A DNA stretch of 64,000 nucleotides from assembly GCA_021780815.1 (NCBI GenBank), contig JAJXYC010000015.1:1-64000 (forward strand). The letters run 5' to 3'. Positions 8,856 through 17,531 of this stretch are shown in pieces. Origin of the DNA: Bacteroidota bacterium (GTDB lineage: Bacteria > Bacteroidota > Ignavibacteria > Kapaibacteriales > UBA2268). The notes under the pieces are model-generated. The model was not told the DNA's origin, searched no databases, and saw nothing but the letters and a program-made list of their open reading frames with translations. A program made the translations under genes and the position numbers. Every line of letters starts with the position of its first letter. The stretch's first letter is position 1.

Positions 8856-9611
8856 ATGGAAAATTTAGCAATTGAAATAACAAATTTAACAGTAAAATTC
8901 AATCATTTTGTTGCACTTGAAAATATTAATTTATCCATTCCGAAAGGGAAATTTATTGCAATATTAGGACCAAATGGTTCAGGGAAATCAACTCTATTAA
9001 GGACAATATTGGGAGTTATTACGCCAACTGATGGAAATATAACAATATTTGGCACCAAAAACTCAAATATAAAACCAGAAATGATTGGTTATGTTCCTCA
9101 AATGAAAACGTTAGATAAGTTTTTCCCTGCAATTGGTCTTGAATTAGTATTAAGTGGTATTGTTCATAAATGGAGCAAAAAACCGAAATTAGAAGATAAA
9201 AACAAAGTAATGGAAATTATTGAACAATTAGGAGCAACATCATTTGTCAATAAACCATTGACCCAGCTTTCAGGGGGTCAATTGCAAAGACTTTATCTTG
9301 CTCGTGCTTTAGTTCATAAACCACAAATTATCCTTTTAGACGAACCTGCAACTGGTGTTGATTTTGTTTGTGAAACCAATTTAAATTTAATAATCAATAG
9401 TTATTCTACATTACATTCAACAACAGTTTTAATGGTAACTCATGATTGGACATCTGCTTACCATCATACAGAAGACATTATTTTACTAAATAAAGACCTT
9501 GTTTTTTATGGAGACAAAAATGAGGCTTTCTCTGACGAAAATTTAAAGCATACATTTTCGCACTATGGCGACAAACATAATGTTACATTTAATTTGCATC
9601 AAAATGTTTGA
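8856..9611 (+). CDS. Metal ABC transporter ATPase (ZnuC/MntB-like)
   Basis: Cytoplasmic ATPase of a zinc/manganese-type importer, 251 residues. Walker A GPNGSGKST (38-46), signature LSGGQLQR (near 137-144), Walker B IILLDEPATG and the switch histidine in VTHDW are all present. It overlaps the following permease gene by 8 bp, showing they belong together. No solute-binding protein gene lies beside them, so the lipoprotein partner must be elsewhere. Zinc versus manganese cannot be decided from sequence alone. Confidence 0.93.
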   Translation: MENLAIEITNLTVKFNHFVALENINLSIPKGKFIAILGPNGSGKSTLLRTILGVITPTDGNITIFGTKNSNIKPEMIGYVPQMKTLDKFFPAIGLELVLSGIVHKWSKKPKLEDKNKVMEIIEQLGATSFVNKPLTQLSGGQLQRLYLARALVHKPQIILLDEPATGVDFVCETNLNLIINSYSTLHSTTVLMVTHDWTSAYHHTEDIILLNKDLVFYGDKNEAFSDENLKHTFSHYGDKHNVTFNLHQNV

Positions 9612-10422
9612 AATAATTACTCAAACCTTTTTCATAAATGCATTTCTTGTAACAATATTAATTGGTTTTGTTGCAAGTTACTATGGAGTTTTTATTGTTC
9701 AAAGACAAATGAGTTTTTTAGGCAGTGGTCTGGCTCATTCAGCTTTTGGTGGAGTAGCACTTGGTATTTTACTCGGCACACAACCACTTTTAGTTGCTGT
9801 TCCTTTTACTATTTTAATTGCATTGTTAATTGCTTATTTTAAAGAAAGAACATCTTTAAGTAATGATACACTCATAGGCATTTTCTTTTCAACAGCAGTT
9901 GCATTAGGAATAATCTTTTTATCTTTAAAATCAAATTATACGACAGATGCTTTTACGTATTTATTTGGTTCAATATTGTCAGTTAATTCTACCGACATTA
10001 TTGCTTCAATCATTTTATTCATATTTACAACTATTATTTACTTTGCTTTTTGGTCTCGTTGGGCATATTCAACTTTTGACGTTGAGTTAGCCGTAGTAGA
10101 TAAATTACCAGTAAAATTTGATAATTACATTCTATCGGTTGCAGTAGCACTTACAATTGTGATTTCAATCAAAATTATCGGTATAATTTTAATTTCTGCT
10201 TATATTGTCTTACCTGCTTCAATCGCAAGATTAATTTCAAAAACTTTTTACCAAATGACAATTGCTTCAATTATTATTGGAATATTAACTGGGTTAATTG
10301 GACTTTTTATTTCAATTTTTGTTGATTTACCAAGTGGAGCAGTCATTGTTTTACTGCAATCAATGATATTTTTATCTGTATTTATTTTTAAAAATAAATT
10401 TTCTCAATCAGAAAATCAATAA
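9604..10422 (+). CDS. Metal ABC transporter permease (ZnuB/MntC-like)
   Basis: Inner-membrane permease of the ABC-3 family, with about 7-8 hydrophobic helices and the family motif GSGLAHSAFGGVALG near the N-terminus. The ATG at 9604 (MFEIITQTFF) is preferred over an in-frame ATG at 9565, because the former gives an 8-bp overlap with the ATPase stop and starts straight into the first helix. It partners the ATPase at 8856. Confidence 0.92.
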   Translation: MFEIITQTFFINAFLVTILIGFVASYYGVFIVQRQMSFLGSGLAHSAFGGVALGILLGTQPLLVAVPFTILIALLIAYFKERTSLSNDTLIGIFFSTAVALGIIFLSLKSNYTTDAFTYLFGSILSVNSTDIIASIILFIFTTIIYFAFWSRWAYSTFDVELAVVDKLPVKFDNYILSVAVALTIVISIKIIGIILISAYIVLPASIARLISKTFYQMTIASIIIGILTGLIGLFISIFVDLPSGAVIVLLQSMIFLSVFIFKNKFSQSENQ

Positions 10423-10489
10423 AATTTGTTCCCAAATGTAACTTTTATTCTGTTATTTCGTTTTTAAAATAGCATTATAACTAGAAAAA

Positions 10490-11221
10490 ATGAATCGCTG
10501 GGTAACTATTGCTATATTTTCTTTTATTATTAATTTCGTAAGTTATTTCGTTTCATTGTCAGACGACAAAATTGAAGTAATTCACGATGATAATAATATT
10601 GTCATATATGACAAAAACGCTCATCTGAATTGTAATACAAAAATTATTGATGAAGTCCAAATTCAAAACAATACAATACGTATTATTCAAATTGATACAA
10701 GCTCTACGAAAAGTTTTTGTGAATGTAATTTTGATTTAATCCATACTTTGCACAATATCCCAAATGGAAAATTTAAAATTGAAATTTTCCGTGATGAATT
10801 AAAAAAATATGGGTATACACAAGATAAGAGATATTTAGTTAGTACAAGCGAAGTAGAAATTTCGGATAATAATGGCAAATCTGGATTTTATTATGAATTC
10901 AGACAATCAAGTTGTAAAAATTCTCAAAAAACAAGTACAAATTCAAATTTGCAATTTGAATCAATTAAATTGGAAGTATTTCCTAACCCTGTAAAAAATG
11001 AATTAAGCATCAAATTTTATACATTTACAAATTTGAATGCTAAATTTGTAATTTATAATTTAATTGGCAAAGAAATTTTTTCTTATGAAATAAAAAATTT
11101 AGAAGAAGGTTTGCAAACTTGGAATTTAAATATTCCAAATATTCCACAAGGAATATATTTAGGAAAAATCATTCTCTCTAATGGCAAATTTGAAACAGTA
11201 AAGATTGTCTGGTCAAAATAA
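10490..11221 (+). CDS. Secreted protein with C-terminal type IX secretion sorting domain
   Basis: A 243-residue exported protein. It has an N-terminal signal peptide (~1-22), a middle domain of about 140 residues that is not recognised, and a C-terminal sorting domain from ~160. That domain carries VFPNPVKNELSIKF, FVIYNLIGKEI and IPQGIYLGKIILSNGK, typical of type A T9SS cargo tails. The tail predicts export across the outer membrane by the Por/T9SS machinery and possible surface attachment. It ends 9 bp before the S24 protein gene. Confidence 0.85.
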   Translation: MNRWVTIAIFSFIINFVSYFVSLSDDKIEVIHDDNNIVIYDKNAHLNCNTKIIDEVQIQNNTIRIIQIDTSSTKSFCECNFDLIHTLHNIPNGKFKIEIFRDELKKYGYTQDKRYLVSTSEVEISDNNGKSGFYYEFRQSSCKNSQKTSTNSNLQFESIKLEVFPNPVKNELSIKFYTFTNLNAKFVIYNLIGKEIFSYEIKNLEEGLQTWNLNIPNIPQGIYLGKIILSNGKFETVKIVWSK

Positions 11222-11230
11222 AATAAAATA

Positions 11231-11863
11231 ATGGATTTCATTAACAAAGTAAGATTATTTAGCAATGATGAACTCTACAATTTCACAAGAACATTTTTTA
11301 TTAGAGAAAATTTAGGTTATTATGTAAATCATAAAAAATTTCAAGTAATTGAAAGTGAAATTGAGAAAAGAAAGTCCAATATATTAAGTTATGCATTAAA
11401 TGATGCGCTTTTAATTATTAATAATATAAAGGAAGATATGGGTGAAGCAAAAATAATAAAAATCAATAGAATTGATTTTATGAATAAAGAGCAATTAAAA
11501 GTTTTGTTAGCTTCAATAGGGGCGGCAAAGAAAAATCCTAACATCAGCGAAGAAGAAACGGAAATTTCTTCATTTAATGAATTTTTAGGAATTTCACCTG
11601 AAAACATTATTATTTGTAAAGTTACAGGCAATTCAATGATTAATGCTAATATTTATGAAGGAGATTCTTTAATTTTAGATACTAAATCAATCCCAAAACA
11701 AAATGAAATCGTCGTAATCAATGTTAATGGAGAAAATTTAGTAAAAAGAATTACTTTTAATGATTCTAAAATTATACTCAATTCAGAAAATGAAGATTAT
11801 ACCCCTTACGAAATAAAGACTTACGATGAATTTAATTTTATTGGAATAGTTTTATTGGAATAG
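11231..11863 (+). CDS. UmuD-like S24 family protein without a LexA DNA-binding domain
   Basis: The C-terminal half (~115-210) is a LexA/UmuD-type S24 serine protease domain, with the Ser in GNSMINAN (Ser135) and the general-base Lys in GENLVKR (Lys172). The N-terminal ~110 residues show no helix-turn-helix of LexA or phage repressors and no family I recognise. The ASIGAAK segment lies 37-38 residues before the Ser, the spacing at which LexA and UmuD self-cleave, so Gly97-Ala98 is a candidate cleavage point (inference). No umuC or dinB is adjacent. A role in a damage response is possible but unproven. Confidence 0.75.
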   Translation: MDFINKVRLFSNDELYNFTRTFFIRENLGYYVNHKKFQVIESEIEKRKSNILSYALNDALLIINNIKEDMGEAKIIKINRIDFMNKEQLKVLLASIGAAKKNPNISEEETEISSFNEFLGISPENIIICKVTGNSMINANIYEGDSLILDTKSIPKQNEIVVINVNGENLVKRITFNDSKIILNSENEDYTPYEIKTYDEFNFIGIVLLE

Positions 11864-11915
11864 TCAAATATATAATACATTCAACATAACAAACAGGATA
11901 TTTTAGAGAGGAAGT

Positions 11916-11988
11916 CGGAGCGAGAGGATTCGAACCTCCGGCCCTCTGGTCCCAAACCAGATGCGCTACCGGGCTGCGCTACGCTCCG
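11916..11988 (-). tRNA. tRNA-Pro (anticodon TGG)
   Basis: A 73-nt minus-strand cloverleaf: acceptor CGGAGCG/CGCTCCG, D-stem GCGC, anticodon stem TCTGG/CCAGA with loop TTTGGGA (anticodon TGG), and a T-arm with GGTTCGAATCC. CCA is not encoded. A full TTG-N19-TAATTTTG promoter lies upstream. Confidence 0.95.
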
Positions 11989-12023
11989 AAACATTTTTTT
12001 GTCTTTGTCAAAAAGAACGAATT

Positions 12024-12053
12024 CAAAATTACGAAAAAGTCCAGTAATAACAA
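12024..12053 (-). promoter_or_regulatory. Bacteroidota-type promoter for tRNA-Pro(TGG)
   Basis: On the minus strand TTG (12051-12053) is separated by exactly 19 nt from TAATTTTG (12024-12031), the full -33/-7 pattern. The -7 box is 35 bp before the tRNA 5' end. Confidence 0.65.
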
Positions 12054-12100
12054 AACTTTTTAATATTTTTTTTATTTTTTAATCGTTTTTGAATGTTTTT

Positions 12101-13150
12101 TTATTTGATAGTGCTTCCAGTAGTAATAGATTTAATCCTGTTATTTCTTTTTTCAACAGCAAGTTTTCGCAAATCAGTTACTTTATCAGCTTCATCAAGA
12201 ATTTCTACCCCAAGAATAGTTTCTAAAACATCCTCCATAGTAATTAAACCGCTAACATTGCCATATTCATCAACAACAAGAAATAAATGTTGCCGCCTTT
12301 TGAGAAATTTTTCCAATGCAATACTTAAATCAGCTGTTTCAGGAATAATATAAACATCTCGGGCAAAGTTCTTTAATGGTTTGTTTAATTCATTATTCAA
12401 AGCGGCACTAAATATATCTTTGCTTAAAACATAACCAACAATTTTATCATCTAACGATGCTCCATCCCATATCGGAAATCGTGAAAATGTTTGTAGCTCA
12501 GGATTATTAACAACTTCCGATACTTTTTTATTAGCATTAAAACTAAAAATCACTGTTCGTGGTGTCATTACATCCATTACCAATACTGCTGAAAAATTCA
12601 TAATATTTTTCAATAACCTATATTCATCAGCATCTAAACTTCCCTCTTCTCTTGCTGTTTCAAAAAGTTCATGTATCTCATTAATTGATTCTTCTGTCTC
12701 TGTTTTACCTTTAATTTGCCTTGTCATTTTTTCAATTAATTCGACTAATGGTCTTGTCAATAAATGCACGATATATAAGATTAAAAAAAACTTCAAAGCG
12801 AATCTATTGGAATTTCTTTCTCCAAAAGAAATTACTAATGCTCTAAACATATAATAGAAAAATCCAATAATAACTATTACTACTATTGAGATGATAAAAT
12901 TTATTTGGTAAGAAATTAAGTAATTAGAAAGCGAGATTATTGAAATAAATAAAAGAATTAACTCAATTAACTCAAATCCACTATAATTTTTATTGAAATT
13001 ATTATGAGTTTTTTTTAAATTTAAAGTTTTCTGGGGATTAATTTCAGCAAGTGTTTGTAATTCTTCCTTTGTTAAAGAATCTACAATTCCAAATAGAAAG
13101 GCAAATAATAACGCCCCTAAAATCATAATTATAAACAGGGGTAAATTCAT
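12101..13150 (-). CDS. CNNM/CBS-domain membrane protein of the HlyC/CorC family
   Basis: A 349-residue inner-membrane protein. The N-terminal ~150 residues are a CNNM (DUF21) domain with four hydrophobic helices. A paired CBS module follows (~195-320), announced by DVMTPRTVIF and ending VVDEYGNVSGLITMEDVLE. The usual C-terminal CorC_HlyC accessory domain is absent or very short, so the chain stops soon after the second CBS. Family members are linked to magnesium/cobalt efflux or resistance. The last residues (KRNNRIKSITTGSTIK) are polar and probably disordered. Confidence 0.88.
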   Translation of the reverse strand: MNLPLFIIMILGALLFAFLFGIVDSLTKEELQTLAEINPQKTLNLKKTHNNFNKNYSGFELIELILLFISIISLSNYLISYQINFIISIVVIVIIGFFYYMFRALVISFGERNSNRFALKFFLILYIVHLLTRPLVELIEKMTRQIKGKTETEESINEIHELFETAREEGSLDADEYRLLKNIMNFSAVLVMDVMTPRTVIFSFNANKKVSEVVNNPELQTFSRFPIWDGASLDDKIVGYVLSKDIFSAALNNELNKPLKNFARDVYIIPETADLSIALEKFLKRRQHLFLVVDEYGNVSGLITMEDVLETILGVEILDEADKVTDLRKLAVEKRNNRIKSITTGSTIK

Positions 13151-13193
13151 TATTTAATTATTTTTATCCTTTTTGTTTTACAAAATTTTTATA

Positions 13194-13811
13194 TTATTGT
13201 TTTGAATATTCCTTATCAATTACTGTTAATCTGCCTGGATAAGATATTGCACCAAAAATTGTTTGAACAGTAGGTTGAACTTCTAATTTAACGTGTGTCA
13301 AATCTGATTTCATACCACCAAGAGAAAATGCTAATTCTAATAATCTGGTCAGTCCTTTATCTTTAAAAAATGTGTATAAATCTAATTTCATCGTTAGAGG
13401 AATTACGATTGATTGACCAGTTGCAGGGACAGTAATAGGTGAAGCGATATTGCCTGAAATTGTTTGGACATTGTCAATATAAAGCCACCATTGCATACTT
13501 GAAATTGTCGCATCTGTTTTAACAGGTGTTGTTTTGCCATCATTTGGATTATAAGCTTCTAAATCTAAAATAAACTGAACAGGAAAACTACTCCCTGAAA
13601 GTAAATTTTTTAATTTCAAAGCATCGGCAAATCCAAAATCAGATATACTAGATTTTCCTGAAAGTGAAACTCCCGACACTTTAAAATCTGATATGCCATT
13701 AATTTTAAATTTTAACTTTTGCAAATTTGTAATTGTATTTAATACCGAACAAGAAGTAAAAATTAGACTTAACGAAAGGATTGTTATGAATACTATTACA
13801 GACTTTTTCAT
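13194..13811 (-). CDS. LEA14-like lipoprotein
   Basis: A 205-residue putative lipoprotein with a signal peptide and lipobox (LIFTSC, Cys21). The rest resembles the LEA type 2 (LEA14/WHy) beta-sandwich: KLKFKINGISDFKVSGVSL followed by FILDLEAYNPN and a later IPLTMKLDL strand. Such domains are associated with desiccation or membrane stress in other organisms; a precise role here is unknown. It lies 43 bp downstream of the C26-type gene in the same direction. Confidence 0.7.
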   Translation of the reverse strand: MKKSVIVFITILSLSLIFTSCSVLNTITNLQKLKFKINGISDFKVSGVSLSGKSSISDFGFADALKLKNLLSGSSFPVQFILDLEAYNPNDGKTTPVKTDATISSMQWWLYIDNVQTISGNIASPITVPATGQSIVIPLTMKLDLYTFFKDKGLTRLLELAFSLGGMKSDLTHVKLEVQPTVQTIFGAISYPGRLTVIDKEYSKQ

Positions 13812-13856
13812 ATTTTTTTACTTAATTTTAATATGTATAAAGTAACGTTTAATCTT

Positions 13857-14636
13857 TTATTTTCTTTTAATTTTATATTTTTTTACTTTTTCTATAAAAA
13901 TTTTACCTAAATCATCTGAAAGTTCTGGGTTCACTTTATCTAATCTTTCGGGATGCCATTGTACTGCAATTAAAAACGATTTATTTTGGGGATTTTTCCA
14001 TTCATAAGCTTCTATGATACCATCGTTGCTATAAGCATAAGCATTCAAATCATCTGCTAATTTATCAATTGCTTGATGATGATTTGTATTTACAGTATAA
14101 TTTGTTATATGGCTAATATATGGCAAAGTAATAGATTTTAATATCTTTACTTGATGAAAGCAAGTATCTTTATCGCCACATTGATGATGAACATCAGAAG
14201 GGTGAAATGTTGGCAAATCAGTTATTAATGAACCACCCTGTGATACATTAAATATTTGCATTCCTCTGCAAATTGCTAATATTGGCATTTTTTTCTTTAA
14301 CGCTAATTGGATTAATTTAAATTCAAGTGTATCTCGTTGCCCATCAATTTCACATAAATTGCTTTCATTACTTTTTCCAAAATATACAGGATTAACATCA
14401 GGTCCACCTGATAAAATCAACCCACTACATTGTGATAATACTTTTAATGCTTCTTTATCATCTTTACCATATAAGTTTAATACTTCAATATTTTTATCTA
14501 GCGATTCTAACCATTTTGAATAATTTAAATAACTTGGTGAACCTGAACCTTTGGATATTGCAATTTTAATTTTTGCTTCTGGTTGGGCAAATATGGATAA
14601 ATTGAAAATTAATAACAGTATTAATATTTTTTGCAT
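13857..14636 (-). CDS. Class I glutamine amidotransferase-like (peptidase C26 / PuuD-type) hydrolase, exported
   Basis: A 259-residue protein of the gamma-glutamyl-gamma-aminobutyrate hydrolase type. It has the catalytic Cys in LAICRGMQIFN, the His-x-Glu pair in AVQWHPER, and the family loop LSGGPDVNPVYFG. An N-terminal hydrophobic stretch (MQKILILLLIFNLSIFAQ) looks like a cleavable signal peptide, which is unusual for cytoplasmic PuuD and suggests action on gamma-glutamyl compounds in the periplasm. It follows lpxK by 21 bp and may be co-transcribed. Confidence 0.85.
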   Translation of the reverse strand: MQKILILLLIFNLSIFAQPEAKIKIAISKGSGSPSYLNYSKWLESLDKNIEVLNLYGKDDKEALKVLSQCSGLILSGGPDVNPVYFGKSNESNLCEIDGQRDTLEFKLIQLALKKKMPILAICRGMQIFNVSQGGSLITDLPTFHPSDVHHQCGDKDTCFHQVKILKSITLPYISHITNYTVNTNHHQAIDKLADDLNAYAYSNDGIIEAYEWKNPQNKSFLIAVQWHPERLDKVNPELSDDLGKIFIEKVKKYKIKRK

Positions 14637-14657
14637 TTGAACTCCTATTTTTTAATT

Positions 14658-15701
14658 TTAAAATAACCTATTTATTCTTTGTTGCATTAAGTTTGATTCA
14701 TCAATAACTTGAAATCTTATTGGCAAAACATAAAGTGCAACTTTTTTTTCTTTAAACAGTTCTTCGTATCTCATTAATTTTATTGCATCTTTCTCAGTTG
14801 TAATGATATTTTTCGCAAAAGGCAATGTTTGATTTAAAATGTTTTTGACTTTGGTTGCAGAATAATTATAATGGTCGCTAAAATTAAAATACTTAACAAT
14901 TGGCAAGAGTTTTTCTTTTAATGAGTTATTAAATCTTCCTGAATTTGCAATCCCTGAAATAGCAACAAATTTTTCATTTCCTAAACTCATCTCATTGGGC
15001 AAAATAGAATTTTGAAAAAGCAAATACGGCTCGCCTATTTCAATTTTATAAGGAAGAATGAGCGAATTGAGTCTATAAGGAGACAATAAAGACAAGTCTG
15101 CTTTTTCAGATATTAAAATTATGTCAGCATATTTTAAATAATCAAGTGGCTCTCGTAAGCGGCCTGTTGGGAACAAATTAGGATTTTCTAATGTTTTTTC
15201 ATCTATAATTAAAATATCTAAGTCCTTTTTAACCCAGCGGTGTTGAAAACCATCATCTATTATTGCGACATCAGGATTATAGATTCTTTCAGCAAGAAGC
15301 AATGCTTCATATTTTTTCCCTGATACTGCAACGGGAACTTTTGTCTTACGAAGTAACATCGCTGCTTCATCACCGATTTCATCTACTAAATTCAAATCAA
15401 AATCTTCAAAAGTACAAAAAATATTATTATTAAATTTCCTTTTATAACCCCTACTAACAATCACTTTTTTTATACTCACTGGAAGATATTGGTTAATCAA
15501 TGTTTCAATAAATGGAGTTTTACCTGAACCTCCAAAAGAAAGATTTCCAACACTTATTACCTTTGCATTTGCTTGTATTGTAAAATATTTAGGAAATTTC
15601 TTTGGTATATGAATCAAAGAATAAGTCGGAGATTTAATAAAACGATTAAATCTTTTATTTAAATACTTTATATAAATTTTATTTAAACAATTATTATTCA
15701 A
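14658..15701 (-). CDS. lpxK: Tetraacyldisaccharide 4'-kinase LpxK
   Basis: Phosphorylates the 4' position of the lipid A disaccharide at the inner face of the inner membrane. The 347 residues include the N-terminal membrane-associated helix and the P-loop GNLSFGGSGKTPF (52-64), followed by IIDDGFQHRWVKKDLDILIID typical of LpxK. The start appears to be TTG at 15699-15701. That codon overlaps the stop of the preceding acyltransferase (TTGA) and has an AGGAAG tract about six bases upstream, whereas a nearby ATG leads straight into a stop. It belongs to the lpxB-acyltransferase-lpxK block. Confidence 0.93.
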   Translation of the reverse strand: MNNNCLNKIYIKYLNKRFNRFIKSPTYSLIHIPKKFPKYFTIQANAKVISVGNLSFGGSGKTPFIETLINQYLPVSIKKVIVSRGYKRKFNNNIFCTFEDFDLNLVDEIGDEAAMLLRKTKVPVAVSGKKYEALLLAERIYNPDVAIIDDGFQHRWVKKDLDILIIDEKTLENPNLFPTGRLREPLDYLKYADIILISEKADLSLLSPYRLNSLILPYKIEIGEPYLLFQNSILPNEMSLGNEKFVAISGIANSGRFNNSLKEKLLPIVKYFNFSDHYNYSATKVKNILNQTLPFAKNIITTEKDAIKLMRYEELFKEKKVALYVLPIRFQVIDESNLMQQRINRLF

Positions 15702-16279
15702 TTCATCTTCCTTTCAATAATATTAATCAATTCATCTAATTCATTATTTTTCATATTAATATGAAATTCATTGTATTTTGAAATTTTAATATCAATTTTT
15801 GAAAAAGGTAATGGCAGTTCAAATTTATCCCAACTTTTTTTGAAAATAATTTTCTTTTTAATATTAACGTTTAAATAAAACAAAGGTGAATTACTACGAT
15901 AAGCGGCAATAATTGCACCGTGCTTCATTTTCATTCTTGGTCCTTTGGGACCATCAGGAGTCATTAAAATTATATGATTACGTGATTTTGATACTATATT
16001 TTGCATAACATCTTTACTACCTTGATTTGATGAACCCCTAATAAAATCAAATCCCCATTTTTTAAGAAGTGCTACGAGTAACTCACCATCTTTACTTGAA
16101 CTTACAACAGCATAAGCCTTGATATTTTGAAATAATTTCCAACTTGGCAACATCAAATGGTGCCAAAATATAATAATTCCATTTTGACTTGGAATTTCAC
16201 CTTGAATATTGATTTTCCAAGTCTTACTGATTAAATGAATTAAACTAATTGCAACTTTATGTAATAGCAGTAATTTCAT
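15698..16279 (-). CDS. Lysophospholipid acyltransferase-like protein (DUF374)
   Basis: A 193-residue protein of the DUF374/LPLAT family, often found in lipid A gene clusters and thought to add an acyl chain to lipid A precursors. FWHHLMLPSW carries the H-x4-type acyltransferase motif (the usual HxxxxD is imperfect). VSSSKDGELL, GFDFIRGSSNQGS and LMTPDGPKGPR are the conserved family blocks. The ATG at 16277-16279 is chosen; an in-frame TTG at 16288 directly abuts the lpxB stop. Its stop overlaps the lpxK start codon. Confidence 0.85.
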   Translation of the reverse strand: MKLLLLHKVAISLIHLISKTWKINIQGEIPSQNGIIIFWHHLMLPSWKLFQNIKAYAVVSSSKDGELLVALLKKWGFDFIRGSSNQGSKDVMQNIVSKSRNHIILMTPDGPKGPRMKMKHGAIIAAYRSNSPLFYLNVNIKKKIIFKKSWDKFELPLPFSKIDIKISKYNEFHINMKNNELDELINIIERKMN

Positions 16280-16288
16280 ATTAATCAA

Positions 16289-17392
16289 TTATTTAAAAAT
16301 TTTATTTGCGATAATTTCTGCAGCATTTTTTGAAGCACCAGTTTTCCCTATTTTTTCTTTTATTTGTTGAAAAGAATCTATTATATTTATACAATATTCT
16401 TTATTTTCAATCAATTGCGATATTTCTTTAAATAAATTCATCGGATTTGCATCCGATTGTATTAATTCTTTAATTATCAATTTATTACTTAATATATTTA
16501 TTAAAGATAAGAAATTCAAATTTATTAGTTTTTTCCCTAAACTATATGTTATTAAAGAAGTTTTATAATACATTACAAATGGTAAGTAAGACAAAGCAGC
16601 CTCTAAATTTGATGTACCCGTTTTTATAACTCCTATTTTGGAAGTTTGCATTTCATAATGTGAATTATTTGTAATTAAAACTTTCTTATTACCCATTAAT
16701 TTAGATAGTTCTAAATTTAAAGAACTTGGGACAGAAAATACCGATTGATAGTCAGGATAGTTCTTTTCAACCAATTTAGAAGTCTCATAAAGCAAATTAA
16801 AATGCTTTTTAAGCTCCTGCAAGCGACTTCCTGGCATAAAAAGGATTTTATTTTCACGCTTGTTAAATGCAATAGGTTCTTTTTGGAAAATAGGTATATC
16901 TAAAAGTGGATGACCAACAAACTCTGTTTTTATACCAAACTTTTCAAAGTACGTTTTTTCAAAAGGAAATACAACCAATAAAGTATCAATAAGTTCAGCA
17001 AAATGGACAGAACGCCTTTCACCCCATGCCCAAAGTTGAGGTGCAATATACCATAAAACAGACACTCCGTTATGTTTTGCGATTTTTGCTACTCTTTGAT
17101 TAAATCCCGGAAAATCAACCGGAATAAATATATCTATTTTTTCATCTTCAATTATTTTTTTTATTTTCGTGAAAAGTGTTTTAAAAAAAGTTATTTTCTT
17201 GGCTACTTCCCAAAAACCCACTACCGAAATATCTTTTAGCGAAACAATCGAAGATAATCCTTGTTGAGTCATTAAATCTCCCCCAATTCCAACAAATTCA
17301 ATATTCGGAATAATTAGTTTTAATTCTTTCATTAAATTAGAGGAGTGCAAATCTCCTGAATTATCACCAGCAATAATTAGTATTTTAGGCAT
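16289..17392 (-). CDS. lpxB: Lipid-A-disaccharide synthase LpxB
   Basis: Joins UDP-diacylglucosamine and lipid X to make the lipid A disaccharide. The 367 residues match family length and show the N-terminal AGDNSGDLHSSNLMKEL, GIGGDLMTQQG, VDFPGFNQRVAK, WYIAPQLWAWGERR and the C-terminal TGTSNLEAALSYLPFVMYYKTS blocks. It heads the block lpxB, acyltransferase, lpxK; earlier lipid A steps are not in the window. Confidence 0.95.
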   Translation of the reverse strand: MPKILIIAGDNSGDLHSSNLMKELKLIIPNIEFVGIGGDLMTQQGLSSIVSLKDISVVGFWEVAKKITFFKTLFTKIKKIIEDEKIDIFIPVDFPGFNQRVAKIAKHNGVSVLWYIAPQLWAWGERRSVHFAELIDTLLVVFPFEKTYFEKFGIKTEFVGHPLLDIPIFQKEPIAFNKRENKILFMPGSRLQELKKHFNLLYETSKLVEKNYPDYQSVFSVPSSLNLELSKLMGNKKVLITNNSHYEMQTSKIGVIKTGTSNLEAALSYLPFVMYYKTSLITYSLGKKLINLNFLSLINILSNKLIIKELIQSDANPMNLFKEISQLIENKEYCINIIDSFQQIKEKIGKTGASKNAAEIIANKIFK

Positions 17393-17531
17393 TTATTCAA
17401 ATAATTCAATAATTTAATAATTTAATATTTCAATATTTTTTAAAATGTGGAAAATAAAATTAATCTTAAAATCTACAATTTTTTAATTTTACATTTTTAA
17501 AAGTTACAATTTAAAGAAAATACAAAGAACA

